Assembly: GCA_002682825.1 (NCBI GenBank)
Contig: NOKP01000001.1
Coordinates: forward strand, 1,762,464 to 1,826,463
Direction: 5' to 3'
Source: Neonectria sp. B-13
Lineage: Eukaryota; Ascomycota; Sordariomycetes; Hypocreales; Nectriaceae
Length of the DNA: 64,000 nt
The stretch's first letter is position 1; each line of letters begins with the position of its first letter. Under the pieces are notes generated by a model. The model was not told the DNA's origin. It ran no database searches and worked only from the letters and a program-made list of their open reading frames with translations. Positions 1 through 9,800 of this stretch are shown one piece after another. Position numbers and translations under genes: made by a program.

Positions 1-946
1 GTTCTGGAGATGTTCAATGTGCTGCGAGAGCTTGGGTTTTATCTGCTATACCAAAGCCGTCTTGTCTGCTTATCGCAACCAATTCTTGGTCTTTTGTAGT
101 TGAGTCTCTAGGTTGTTTGATAGAACTTAGGTGTAGGTAAGTGGTAGTTTTGGAAGTAAAGAGAGCTAAAACCTGACCTGCGAAGAGTTAGTGAGTGAGT
201 GAGCGGTTGTCGCTCTGGACCTGAATCATCATCGCCCACTCCCCCTCGGCAAGAGTAACGCCTCTTGCCCGAGTTGTCGGAGCCGACGACAGTGTGATAT
301 CTCGACTTTGGATCGTCCACGTCCATGCGTCATTTCGACTACTAACTCCGCGGTGGTTCATCGTCGTCTCCAGTTTCCGTCCCCGAGTCGTTCCCACGCT
401 CTTGGGTTGGCCCCCGTCCTTGACCTCGGCCTCCACCTCGTCCAGCTTAGACCACGGCCAAGACTTTCCCTGATCCAGCCCCCATCGACCTGTCCAGCCT
501 TTCTGGTGGGTCTTCTATCCTGTCGAGTCTTCTTCGGCTTTCCAGTGGCGCTTGGTTGAGTCCCGATTCTGGCATCGCGCCCTCCATTGATGCTCATCCC
601 GGATCTCCGTTTGCCATGCGAGCTCTAATGGCTGTGGCGTGGAGTGGCGGTCGATCGGTTTGCACCGACAGCTAGACTCGGGGTCTATGGAGGGACGCGG
701 TGATCCCGGCCTATTGCGGGTCGTCCTGTGAGGTTCGAGATCCTGTTCATGAGGCTCCGGGTATCCTGCGTTGTGAAGTTGAAGAAGAATAAATACATTT
801 GTCTTCATCCCTCCAGGCACCACTCTCTCATCATCAGCGCACAATAGCTTGACACACAAGCAAACCATCACACTCTCTTCCGCAAGCAACTTCTCTTATC
901 ACTTTCATTAAAACGCCCTGTCGTTGATTGTTGCCTTTCTCGCAAC
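1..946. other. Intergenic region upstream of the WSC gene
   Basis: No open frame here looks like a protein: those present are short, lack splice partners and show no recognisable domain. The last 100 bases before the WSC start are pyrimidine- and A-rich, as expected of a fungal promoter and leader. Nothing else is supported. Confidence 0.5.
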
Positions 947-2866
947 ATGCCTTCGCTTCGAAACGTCGTCGCTGCTGCGACGCTCGCGCTCTTTCAAACC
1001 TCCCAGGCTTGGAACATCGAACTGCCTTCCTGCATCGACCCCTTCCAGCCGTATGTTTACGCCGGTTGCTTCGATGGCCATCAAGATAATGGCAAGGATA
1101 CTCTCATCTACCGGTCCAGCCAGGACCTACAGGTCATGACCGTTGAGAAGTGTGTTGCCGAGTGCAAGGGCAACGGCTTCCGATACGCCGGTCTCAAGTA
1201 CTACGGCGTCTGCTTCTGCGGTGCCACTGTTAACAGCAAGCAGCTCGACGAGTCTGCTTGCACCCTCCCCTGCGCTGGCGACAACAGCTAGACTTGCGGT
1301 GGTGATGCTCAGATGTCTGTTTGGTCCGACCCTACCTTCGACACCGGTATCCGTACCATCGCCGACTTCAAATCTCTCGGTTGCTATACCGACAGCTCCC
1401 CCAAGGGTCGTGCTCTCTCTTGGGGCCAGGACCTACCTGGCGGCACCATGACCCCCAAAATCTGTCTCCAGTCTTGCAACGATGGCGGCTTCCCTCTGGC
1501 TGGCCTGGAGTATGGTGGTGAGTGTTGGTGTGGTATGGTGCTCGCCAACGACACCGCGCCTGCTCTTCTCACCGATTGTGCTATGCCTTGTAACGGTGAC
1601 ATCCTCTCGATGTGTGGTGGTAGCAACCGCATGAACCTCTACGTTTCCAACGGGCTTATCTCTCTGCAGCCTTGTGGCTACAAGTCTGGTGTTAGCTCAT
1701 CGATCGTTCAGACCAGCTCGGATGATGGTTCTTCGTCCAGCTCCACCACTGCCCAGACCAGCACCGCGGCTGGCAGCTCTTCGTCTTCGACTGCGGCTGG
1801 TTCGTCATCGACTGCGGCTGGTTTATCATCGACTGCGGCTGGATCATCTTCGACTGCGGCTGGATCATCCGCGGGTGCGGCTGGATTACCCTCGAATGCG
1901 GCTGGATCGACTTCGACTGCTACTGGTTCATCTTCATCCACGGGAGCCCAGAGCAGCAGCACCGCCGCCGTTGCGACGACGACCAACAAGTTGACCACCA
2001 CCGCCACGGCTTCCGGCGCCATGTGCACCTCGACCATCACCCTCCCCAACACCTGCGAGTACAAGTGCGGTAGCTGGTGTGCCCCCTCGATCCCCGACTT
2101 CCAAGACAGCTACGGCTGTGCCAACGCCTACAAGACCTGCGCCAAGTTGATTACCTCGTGCTTCCAGACTGCTGGCTGGCCGGGTGCCCTTGACTGCTTC
2201 GACTTCTCCACGTGGTGCGGCAGCGTCAATAGCTACTGCAGCTCCTCTACCTGCACGAGTGGCAAGTGCTTCAAGAAGGACTGCTTGAACAAGTACCAGC
2301 CCAAGGGCGGCAACGCTGTCCAGACCACCACCGCCGTCTTCCCTTGCGCCGCAACCAGTGCCACCAGCACAATTCCCGCCAGTGCTTCCACCTCTTGCGC
2401 TCCCGAGCCCACCAATATCTGCACCCAGCCCTCCAGCTGGCGATGGGGATATGGACCCGGCAACCCAGCTGGTGACATTGACCTTCCTCTCGTGAGCTGC
2501 AACGATCTCAAGACCGACTTCACCGCTGGCCGCCCCTTCAAGCTCTACACCAACAAGGACAGTGGCTCGTGCAAGGCTTACAGCCGTACCTAGACTTAGA
2601 ACGCTTGTGCCGATGCCTGCAAGGCCCAGTACGATGGTTGCACCGCCGTCTATGTCACCAGTTGCCAGAAATTCGGCGGCAAGAGCTACTTTGCTCGACG
2701 TGCCATGGGAACCATGAACGACCACGAGAAGCGCTGGTTCAACATCTGGGGTAGCGACAGTGCCTTGACCGCCCAGAGCAAATGCCAGGCCCAGTACAAC
2801 GACTGCCTCAGCGAGAACAGCAATGTCTACACTTCTCGCTGCACCAAGTGGGGAACTGGCATGTAA
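947..2866 (+). CDS. Secreted WSC-domain cell-wall protein, interrupted by three in-frame TAG codons
   Basis: A frame of 640 codons runs from ATG 947 to TAA 2864-2866 with no intron needed. It opens with a signal peptide (about residues 1-21, hydrophobic core AAATLALF). Two WSC domains follow, about 37-125 (YVYAGCFDG, CFCGATV, TCGG) and 132-230 (LGCYTD, CWCGM, MCGG), then a Ser/Thr/Ala linker and a Cys-rich C-terminal region. WSC domains bind glycans, so a wall-anchored or secreted role is likely. The frame carries TAG at codon 115 (1289-1291), 549 (2591-2593) and 551 (2597-2599). Translation on both sides stays in the same frame and in family register (PCAGDNS-stop-TCGG; SRT-stop-T-stop-NACADAC), and about 90 sense codons follow the last TAG. 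A CAG to TAG change explains each. It is either a young pseudogene, a sequence error, or a transcript rescued by RNA editing. Confidence 0.75.
1790..1936 (+). repeat. 21-bp tandem repeat, seven units, in the WSC linker
   Basis: Seven consecutive 21-base units of the type ACTGCGGCTGG plus a variable serine-rich half encode T-A-A-G-S-S-S heptapeptides. They form the glycosylatable stalk between the WSC domains and the Cys-rich C-terminus. The first four units are most alike and the last three diverge. Confidence 0.85.
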
Positions 2867-3793
2867 TATCCATCTTCAGATGATGACGATTAGACGGCGA
2901 CGAGTTTGGGAACGCATTCGGGGTTCGGTTTGATTTCGGGCATTATTTCCTTCACTTTGTACTATCAGATAGAGGATCCAGGATACTCTCACTAGATCTA
3001 GAATGGTTTGCTTTTCATCGGTCATTCCTTTATATTAAAGAAGTTGCATTGCATCAAAAACACGTTCACTCGCCTGGATGATCTGTGACCAGTTCGACGA
3101 AGCCATTTGAATATCTCGACCATGTGAGAGGGAATGGTGAGGAAGGTGAGAGCATCCAGTACACTGCCGAAGAAGCTGCCCCGGCGCTGAGTGTTAGCTT
3201 GGTATGATGTACGGAGTACTGAATCTCGAATTGGTCGGTCGAAGTGGGTGTAAGTTAATCGGCTGATGGCGTCTACTAGCTGGTTTCGTCGTTTGAAACG
3301 GGTGCTGCCGTTAATTGCAAGACTGCCCAGTAGTTAAAGGCCAAATGAATTCTTCGTTCTACTAAGATGTAGCAAATAGCTATAAAGTCAATGCGAAGAG
3401 AAGGGCATTTGAAAGGGGTTTCTGATAGCACACTCTGAAGAAAGCGAATCTACTTGATAATGTTCGCTGTCCATAACGTGGTAGTCTAGTTTGTTGATTG
3501 TTGTTGTCCGATAGTGAAAGATGCGAGGTCGGGATTGTCAGGGCTGAGAGTGGGACGTGCGAATACCTTAGGCGCCTACATTAGGCGCCTACTCCACAGT
3601 GGAGATCATTCGGAACTTCGGATTCGGGCACTGCCTGGTGCATCGGGGATCTCAGCCAACTAGGGCCAACAAGCGAGGCATTCAACGAACAAGCACATGC
3701 CTCCTCCATCCGTCAAACCCCGAATATTCCCCCTCTTTCCCGTTCTCTCTTCCTCATGCCTAGCCAACACGCCAACTGGGAACGGAATACATT
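2867..3793. other. Intergenic, no gene seen
   Basis: About 0.9 kb between tandem genes. It is AT-richer than its neighbours and carries a TACGGAGTAC-type palindrome at about 3210-3219 and a direct repeat TAGGCGCCTAC near 3568-3592. No coding signal is visible. Confidence 0.5.
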
Positions 3794-4780
3794 ATGGACT
3801 CGTTGAATGCGTTGATTCAGTCGGCATCGGCCCTCTCGCCGGCCCAGTGGTGCCGGACCTTCTTCCTCCTCGCAACAGGCCTCATCGTGGCCATCCAAGC
3901 CCTGCCCAAGGACGTCCGCAGCGCCGTCATGAATTATGGCGCACGAAGACCCCAGGACGGCAGACAGAAAGCAGAGAACCCCGGAGCCATATGGGGACTT
4001 TTGACCAAGTTGACCGACGTCGGGCAGGTTCCTCACTCCTGGTTCCTACACTTCTACATCGTGTCTATATCCGCTTCCGCGTTCTGGGCCTGGCAGTTCT
4101 TCCAAAGAGGTAGCCTGATGACGGAGATGGCAAAGCGGCAGGATAGGGCTGGAGAACCGTCGATGGAACTGGGACAGGTTTACTTAGCGTGGTTGATGAT
4201 GGCGCTGCAAGGCTCGAGGAGGCTCTACGAGAGCCTGTTTGTGTCCAAAACGGGGTCATCTCCCATGTGGGTTGTTCATTGGGCTCTTGGTCTTGTTTAC
4301 TACTCTACCATGGGAGCCTCCGTTTGGATTGAGGGCTCTAGTATGTGGTCATGCTGGCGTGTCTGGATCTGCGACTGACCATTCCCAGGTGCTATTCTTG
4401 AATCCTGGGAGTCGCCTCACCAGGGCCCGCTATTGGTGCAAAAGATGTCATTGGCGTTGGCCTTGTACCTCTTCGCCTGCCTGAAGCAAAACGAGTGCCA
4501 TTCCTATCTGGCAAGTTTGAAAAAGTATACCCTCCCTACCGAAGGATGGTTCCGGTTCCTCATCTGCCCGCATTACACGTGCGAATGTCTTCTCTACGTT
4601 GGCATTGCCTGGGGTTCTGCACCCCAGGGTCAACTTTTCAACAAGACAGTCCTTTGCGGGCTCTTGTTCGTGGCCGTGAATCTGGGAGCAACCGCGTTCG
4701 GGACGAAGAAGTGGTACGTGGAAAAATTTGGGGCGGACAAAGTGGCCGGTAGATGGATCATGATACCCTTTGTATTTTAG
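3794..4780 (+). CDS. DFG10: Polyprenol reductase, steroid 5-alpha-reductase family (DFG10/SRD5A3-like)
   Basis: Two exons, 3794-4340 and 4389-4780, join across a 48-nt intron (GTATGT...CCAG, branch CTGAC) into 312 residues, close to SRD5A3 length. The protein is multi-span: hydrophobic segments near residues 18-35, 90-105, 150-180 and in the C-terminal half. The C-terminal HYTCECLLYVG and GTKKWYVEKFG followed by a short hydrophobic end match the reductase domain shared by SRD5A3, DFG10 and related ER enzymes. The family reduces polyprenol-type lipids for dolichol supply to N-glycosylation at the ER membrane; that role is inferred from the family. The stop lies 23 bp from the stop of the convergent ALKBH6-like gene. 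Confidence 0.82.
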
Positions 4781-4803
4781 GCTCACTGAAGCGCTTGTCT
4801 CGA

Positions 4804-5689
4804 TCACCGCATGAGAAACTTGCCAAGCTTGTTTGCGATTTTCGAGACACCTAGCACGTCTCGATACGTCAGGCTGGTTCGGGTCTGGCGGAGGTTGCGG
4901 CCGTCGGCAAATGCATCGGTATCCCGAAGGAGAGACCAGTTGGCGACGTTCTCTGCAGACAGCTCGACGTCCTCCTCAATATCGGCGATCCCATGTAGGT
5001 AGTCCGTGTAGAGCTGTTCAGTTGTGATGAGAAGACTACGAGGTTCTTGCAGGATCCTCCAAGCGGGCTCTGGGTCCAGGGCACCGTCATCCTTGCTGCG
5101 ATATATATTCAAGCATAGGCTAGCGCCGAGGCTCACTGTGCAGACGACAGGCCAATACGCATCGCCGTCCTGTTGCAAGATGAGCATCTCGTAGCGCGCG
5201 GGGGACTTTTCACATGTGGTGTACTTAACTTGTGTGGCATGATGCCAATGCCAGGGGGATACTCGTTGATGAGAACATGGTTTGGCCTCTTGTGAGGACT
5301 ACCACTGAATATGTGTTCAGGGTGCGCTTCTTGGACGTGGAGGGACAGCAACCGCGAAACTACAGGGCCCTCGAGCCAAGGCGGCAACGGAGCCTCAAGC
5401 AACTTGTTCTTGACGAGGTCCGAGGGCCAGGTCTGGAGCCTGCGGTGTGTGAGTTGCTTCCACCTGGGTTTGGGCGCAGCGGCAACCTGGCGAGGATGGT
5501 CAGCCGTGGCCCATCCGCCGGATCCAGCACACGTACTTTTTCTAGGATCATCTGCTCTTCTTCCTCGCTAATGAAGTTTGGGATGTAGAATGCACTCCGG
5601 GGCAGAGCAACTATCCTGGCATGGTCTAAAGACACTGGGAGTGAGATGCCATCGCTGAGGTTGCTTGTTTGAGGAGGGGATGGATCCAT
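4804..5689 (-). CDS. AlkB-family 2-oxoglutarate/Fe(II) dioxygenase, ALKBH6-like
   Basis: Three exons on the minus strand: 5689-5537, 5486-5230 and 5169-4804. Exon 1 starts at the first in-frame ATG (MDPSPPQ). Intron 1 (GTACGT...CCAG, 50 nt) joins QMILEK to VAAAPKPRWKQL cleanly. The core reads RPNHVLINEYPPGIGIMPH, then DGDAYWPVVCTVSLGA, then SLCLNIY and WRILQEPRSLLI, a strong match in order to ALKBH6. The HxD iron motif sits exactly at the exon 2/3 junction. Canonical splicing there (GTTAAG at 5229 to CAG at 5170) gives a total of 776 nt and shifts the frame by one; one extra G (CAC AAG|G) would restore H-K-D-G. It may be a sequence error or a real lesion. Substrate is unknown for this subfamily. 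Confidence 0.8.
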
Positions 5690-6803
5690 GTCGAAACCGA
5701 TTGGTCGGCGCAAGTGAGGCGAAAGTGCAACGAAGAAATACGGGTGTGTGTATTTGTGGTGTGCGCTATGCGGTCGGCGTCTTACTGTTTCATGGGTCTG
5801 TGATGATTAGCACAGTCAATGATGATATGACCAGGGATGCATGCTAAGTGTTAAAGCAGGGAGGTAGGATTGGGGAAGCACGAAGCGGAAAGCAGAGTGG
5901 TAGGCAGAGAAGCAGGAAGCAACCTATGTTACAAGGAAGCTGGAATTACCTCGTCAGGTGGTGCACACGTGCCGCTAATGAGCCTGAGCCTGCAGGCAAC
6001 AGTGTGCTTTGGATACGAAATGCCGACACGACCTACCCGGTGTTGATGAAACGTGACTACTAGGGATGGGAAGCTGCTGATGGGAGAAGACGAGGAGGGG
6101 TGCCTGGTGTTTGGGCTATTTTCCATGTCAATAACAAATGGGAATCCATGAACTCGGACTTCGTACAGCAGTTAGAGATCAGGTACCTGCACAACTGCCT
6201 TGGAGGGCTCCGGGCTGTCTCGTAGCGGTGAGAAGCACTGGAAGCACACTGAACGAGAGCTCCCGGACCACTGTGGCTGCTGGCCGGCAGGGCAGACTGT
6301 CCGTGTTTTGGCCTCTTGGCCCAACAAAACTGCGGCTGGAGTCGCTGTGGACCGCCGTACGCCCCCTCGCAGCCGGCCAATCACATCAACGCCAGCCATC
6401 AACCTGCCCTGGGGAGGACAGACTTTGTCTCGCGGCTTGGGTCAAAGTCCCGTTTTCATCTGTCATTCCCAAACAAGGTTCGTTCAGCTTCGAGCCGACG
6501 CCGACAAATCGACCCTTTACAGCATCCATCTCATCCATCTCATCCAAGCCCTAACGACTCCTCGATCGTCTGCAGCCTCTCTCTCTTCCGTGCCGCCGCC
6601 GCGCCTATTTTGCCTCGTCCGCGCCCGTTTGCTCCTGGCACCTCTCCGATCCGCGCCTCGTTGCACGCCGTGCTCGCCCGTGCTCGCCGTCTCCTCCCCT
6701 AACACGTCCAAGTCGGAGCGATAGGGGCTGGTCCGGTCCAGCAACACGCCTTCGACGCGAATCAATCGCCCCCTCCACGCCGACCCTCACCGTCATCTCC
6801 AGG
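5690..6803. other. Divergent intergenic region between ALKBH6-like and Hos4-like genes
   Basis: About 1.1 kb between outward-facing starts. The half next to the plus-strand gene (6480-6800) is C/T-rich (TCCATCTCATCC, CCGCCGCG runs), typical of a leader of a constitutively expressed fungal gene. No conserved coding sequence is visible. Confidence 0.5.
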
Positions 6804-6836
6804 ATGGTGGTAGCTACTCGTCCTCCTCGCAGGTAA
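6804..6836 (+). promoter_or_regulatory. Short upstream ORF ahead of the Hos4-like start
   Basis: ATG 6804 opens a 10-codon frame ending TAA 6834-6836. The next ATG, at 6837, is in another frame and overlaps the main start at 6842. If the transcript covers this stretch, ribosomes meet two ATGs before the main one. However, CTCCAG 6797-6802 and CGCAG 6829-6833 could be 3' splice sites of a leader intron, which would change which ATGs are present. The main frame is also open upstream back to 6725 without an ATG. Confidence 0.4.
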
Positions 6837-6841
6837 ATGAT

Positions 6842-9800
6842 ATGGATGCGCAGAATGCTGCCCAGTCCGACCAGACGAGGCCCGCTGGCGCTTCCCTTCA
6901 GCGGCCCGACCCCCGGCGTGAAACCACTTCCTCGCCCGCGCCTGTGAGCCCCAAGCCCGCGTCTCCCGCCAAAGAATCACGTCCAGCCGCGAAGCCTTCC
7001 GCCGTGCCCGACCCAGACGCCCCCGAAGACCGCGATTCAGATGCCGAGACCATTGTCCTGCCAGGTAAGGATGGCCACTCCCCCTCCAAGGTCCGCAAGG
7101 TGAGACAGGAAGACAAGAGCGATGGCGACGCCGACTCGGCTAGGCCCCCGCCCAAGGCCTTCGACCCTCACGATGCCGACAAGCCCCCAGTCCCCAGGGG
7201 TCTCGCCGACGTTGTCAAAAGGAAGCGCTTAGTCGGCCACCTCGACCGCGATAAGCAGCCTCGAAGCAAGGACGCCTCCAGTGGGTTGAGCTCGGCTCCT
7301 GCCTCTCCGCCCCAGCACCAGCACAAACAACGTCGACGGTCCGACGGCCCCCGCTCCTCCTCCGACTCTGAACAAACCCACCCGAGGCCTCCCAAAACAA
7401 CCCTCCGTGACAAGCTCAAATCTGGCGAACGGCTACTCCCGCACAAGCGCAAGATCCCCAAGATGGACTCCGAAGATGAGGCCGATGGCCGCAAGACCCG
7501 ACGCCAACGCACCACTAGCAGCGCAGGAATCGAATCCAGCCGCCTGCATAGAGAGCCCAAACCTGTGTCCTCCAAGTCCCACCATGTTTCTCGATCGATT
7601 TCTCCGCAGCCTCGAAGTCACCGACGAAGCGCATCCTCACAGCTATCGTCCTACGCTTCCAACGGCCTCGGTCAGAAGAAGAAGCGCTTACCGACGCCTT
7701 TGCAGCCTACCGATTACCACTCCGACGACTCTTCTGCCAGTGCAAGCCCGCACCCTCGCAGCTCTAAGCTCCGCGGCCTAGCAACGCCTGCCACAGGCGA
7801 TCCCAATGCCTCCCCAATCAAGCTGGCGCCACACAAGAAGCATCTTGATGCTCACGGCCAGACCTTCCTAGCCCGCGCCTGCGCTAGGGGCGAGTATGAA
7901 GGCGCTAAACACCGGCTTGGCGAGAGACCAGAGGATCTAAACGTTGCTGACTACGCCGGCAATACTCCCTTGCAAATCGCCGCAATTAACGGTTGTGAGA
8001 ACATCGTCAAGCTGTTGATCGAAGCTGGTTGCAATCTGGACTGTGTCAACTACGACAAAGACACTCCGTTGCTGGACGCAGTCGATAATGGCCATCTAGG
8101 CGTGGTAAAACTCTTGTTGGAGGCGGGCGTCAACCCCCGCAAGGCCAACGTCAATGGCGAGGAGCCCATCGACCGAGTGAGCGACGACACTGAAAATGCC
8201 GCCGAGATTCGAGCTGCTCTACTCGATGCCAAAAAGCGAGCCGGCGAACGACGACGAACCTCTGAAGACCGCCACTCTCACCACGACTCCCACGATGCCA
8301 GGGACTCTCACGCCCCCGATAGCCCCCGCCAATCCCCTGCCACTCTGTCTGGCTTCGGTGGACGAAGGAGCGGGACAGTGCGATCGACTAAGACAAGAAA
8401 CGACTTACTTTACATGCCCCTCGACGACAAAACTCTTCGACAAGCTGCTGGGCGTGGCGACGAAGAGACTGTCGCCCGGATTCTGCAGGTAAAGGAGGGC
8501 TACGACGACCCTGAATCGATGGTTGCTGCCGCGAGAGGTGGCCACGACTTGGTTATCCAATTACTCCTCGGCTTGGGAGGAGCTCGTCCGGATCCGGCTC
8601 CTGTATCCTCTATTCAACCAGAGTTTGCAACACCAATACTTGCAGCTATTGGACAAGAGAACATCAAAGTTTTAGAATTGCTCTTAGAACAGCAGGGTTT
8701 TGATCCGACAAGGCGTATGGAAGGAGAAACATACTACGAGATCGCCCGTCGACGACAAGGGACGAACTGGAAGGAAGAAGAACATATGTTGAAGAATGCA
8801 TATGACGAGTACAAGCGCAGCCACAAGGATTCTGTCAAGACAAAATCGCCTATTCGACGCGACCGAGAACGGGACCGTGAAGAGCGGGAAGCCAAGCGGG
8901 CAAGGCGAGCAGAGACGAAAGAGGAAGCACGGCAGCGCAAGCGCAACCTTTCAAGTCCCTCGCGAGACACCGAACCGAGAAAAAAGCCCAGTTTGCCGAA
9001 ACTTACAAGCCCCAAGGAGAAGCGAAAGTCCGATTCCATGGCACATCATGGGGACGAACACCTTCAGAAGCGTGGCCCCGGAAGACCCAAAAAGGAAGAC
9101 CGAATATCCTCGATCACCGTTTCTGATCGCGAGCTGTCACCCACCGTTTCTCATAAGCAACTCAAGACCAAGCGTATCGAATCTGACGCTGCCGGTGTGT
9201 CATCCGAAGGCGAAACAATCAAGCCCAGGAGGAAACTCGTCTCCAAGGGCGAGCTTCGGGGGGAGCGCGAAAAGCAAAGGCGTGCTAGTATGGTATCTAA
9301 TGCTTCGACTCTCAAAGACCACCCGTTAAGTCCTCATGACTTGAGGCACGATGAGCCGTCTGAGAAGCACAGGAGTGACAAGTTGTCCGAAAAATACCAC
9401 GACCGCACCAAAGCACTGAAACGAGATGAATCGAAGGACCGCCTTGTAGTGTCCGGTGACGGATCAACCAAGAGACATCGAGCTAGTATCACACCCGACC
9501 GACCTAGCAACGGCGATAAGGACGACAGTGAAGTTCCGATGAAGCGGAGGCGTCTCGACGGCGAAGGCAAGGAGAAGCGACAAAAGCGGTCACTTTCCTC
9601 AGACGAGCGACCACGTAAATCTACTTGCCCCCCAGACCAACCGACTAAGCTTTTGTCCAAGTCTATTCAGAAGAATCACGACGACGATCGCCGCGGTGGT
9701 CGTCTCGACCTTCATCGTGGGGACTCTGTGCGATCCAGCGGTAGTGAGAAGCAAACCCGTGTCAAATCAGAAGATGTCGACTTGGACATGCAAGATACCG

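Noticed and set aside
1934..2725. 263-codon minus-strand open frame opposite the WSC gene
   Set aside because: Gly/Ala/Val-rich mirror of a GC-rich Ser/Thr/Cys coding strand; no domain, no splice partner.
947..2866. Repeat-induced point mutation as cause of the WSC stops
   Set aside because: Each stop fits CAG to TAG, but the gene keeps many CAG/CAA codons and high GC; no general C-to-T drift is visible, so classic RIP is not supported, though isolated changes are not excluded.
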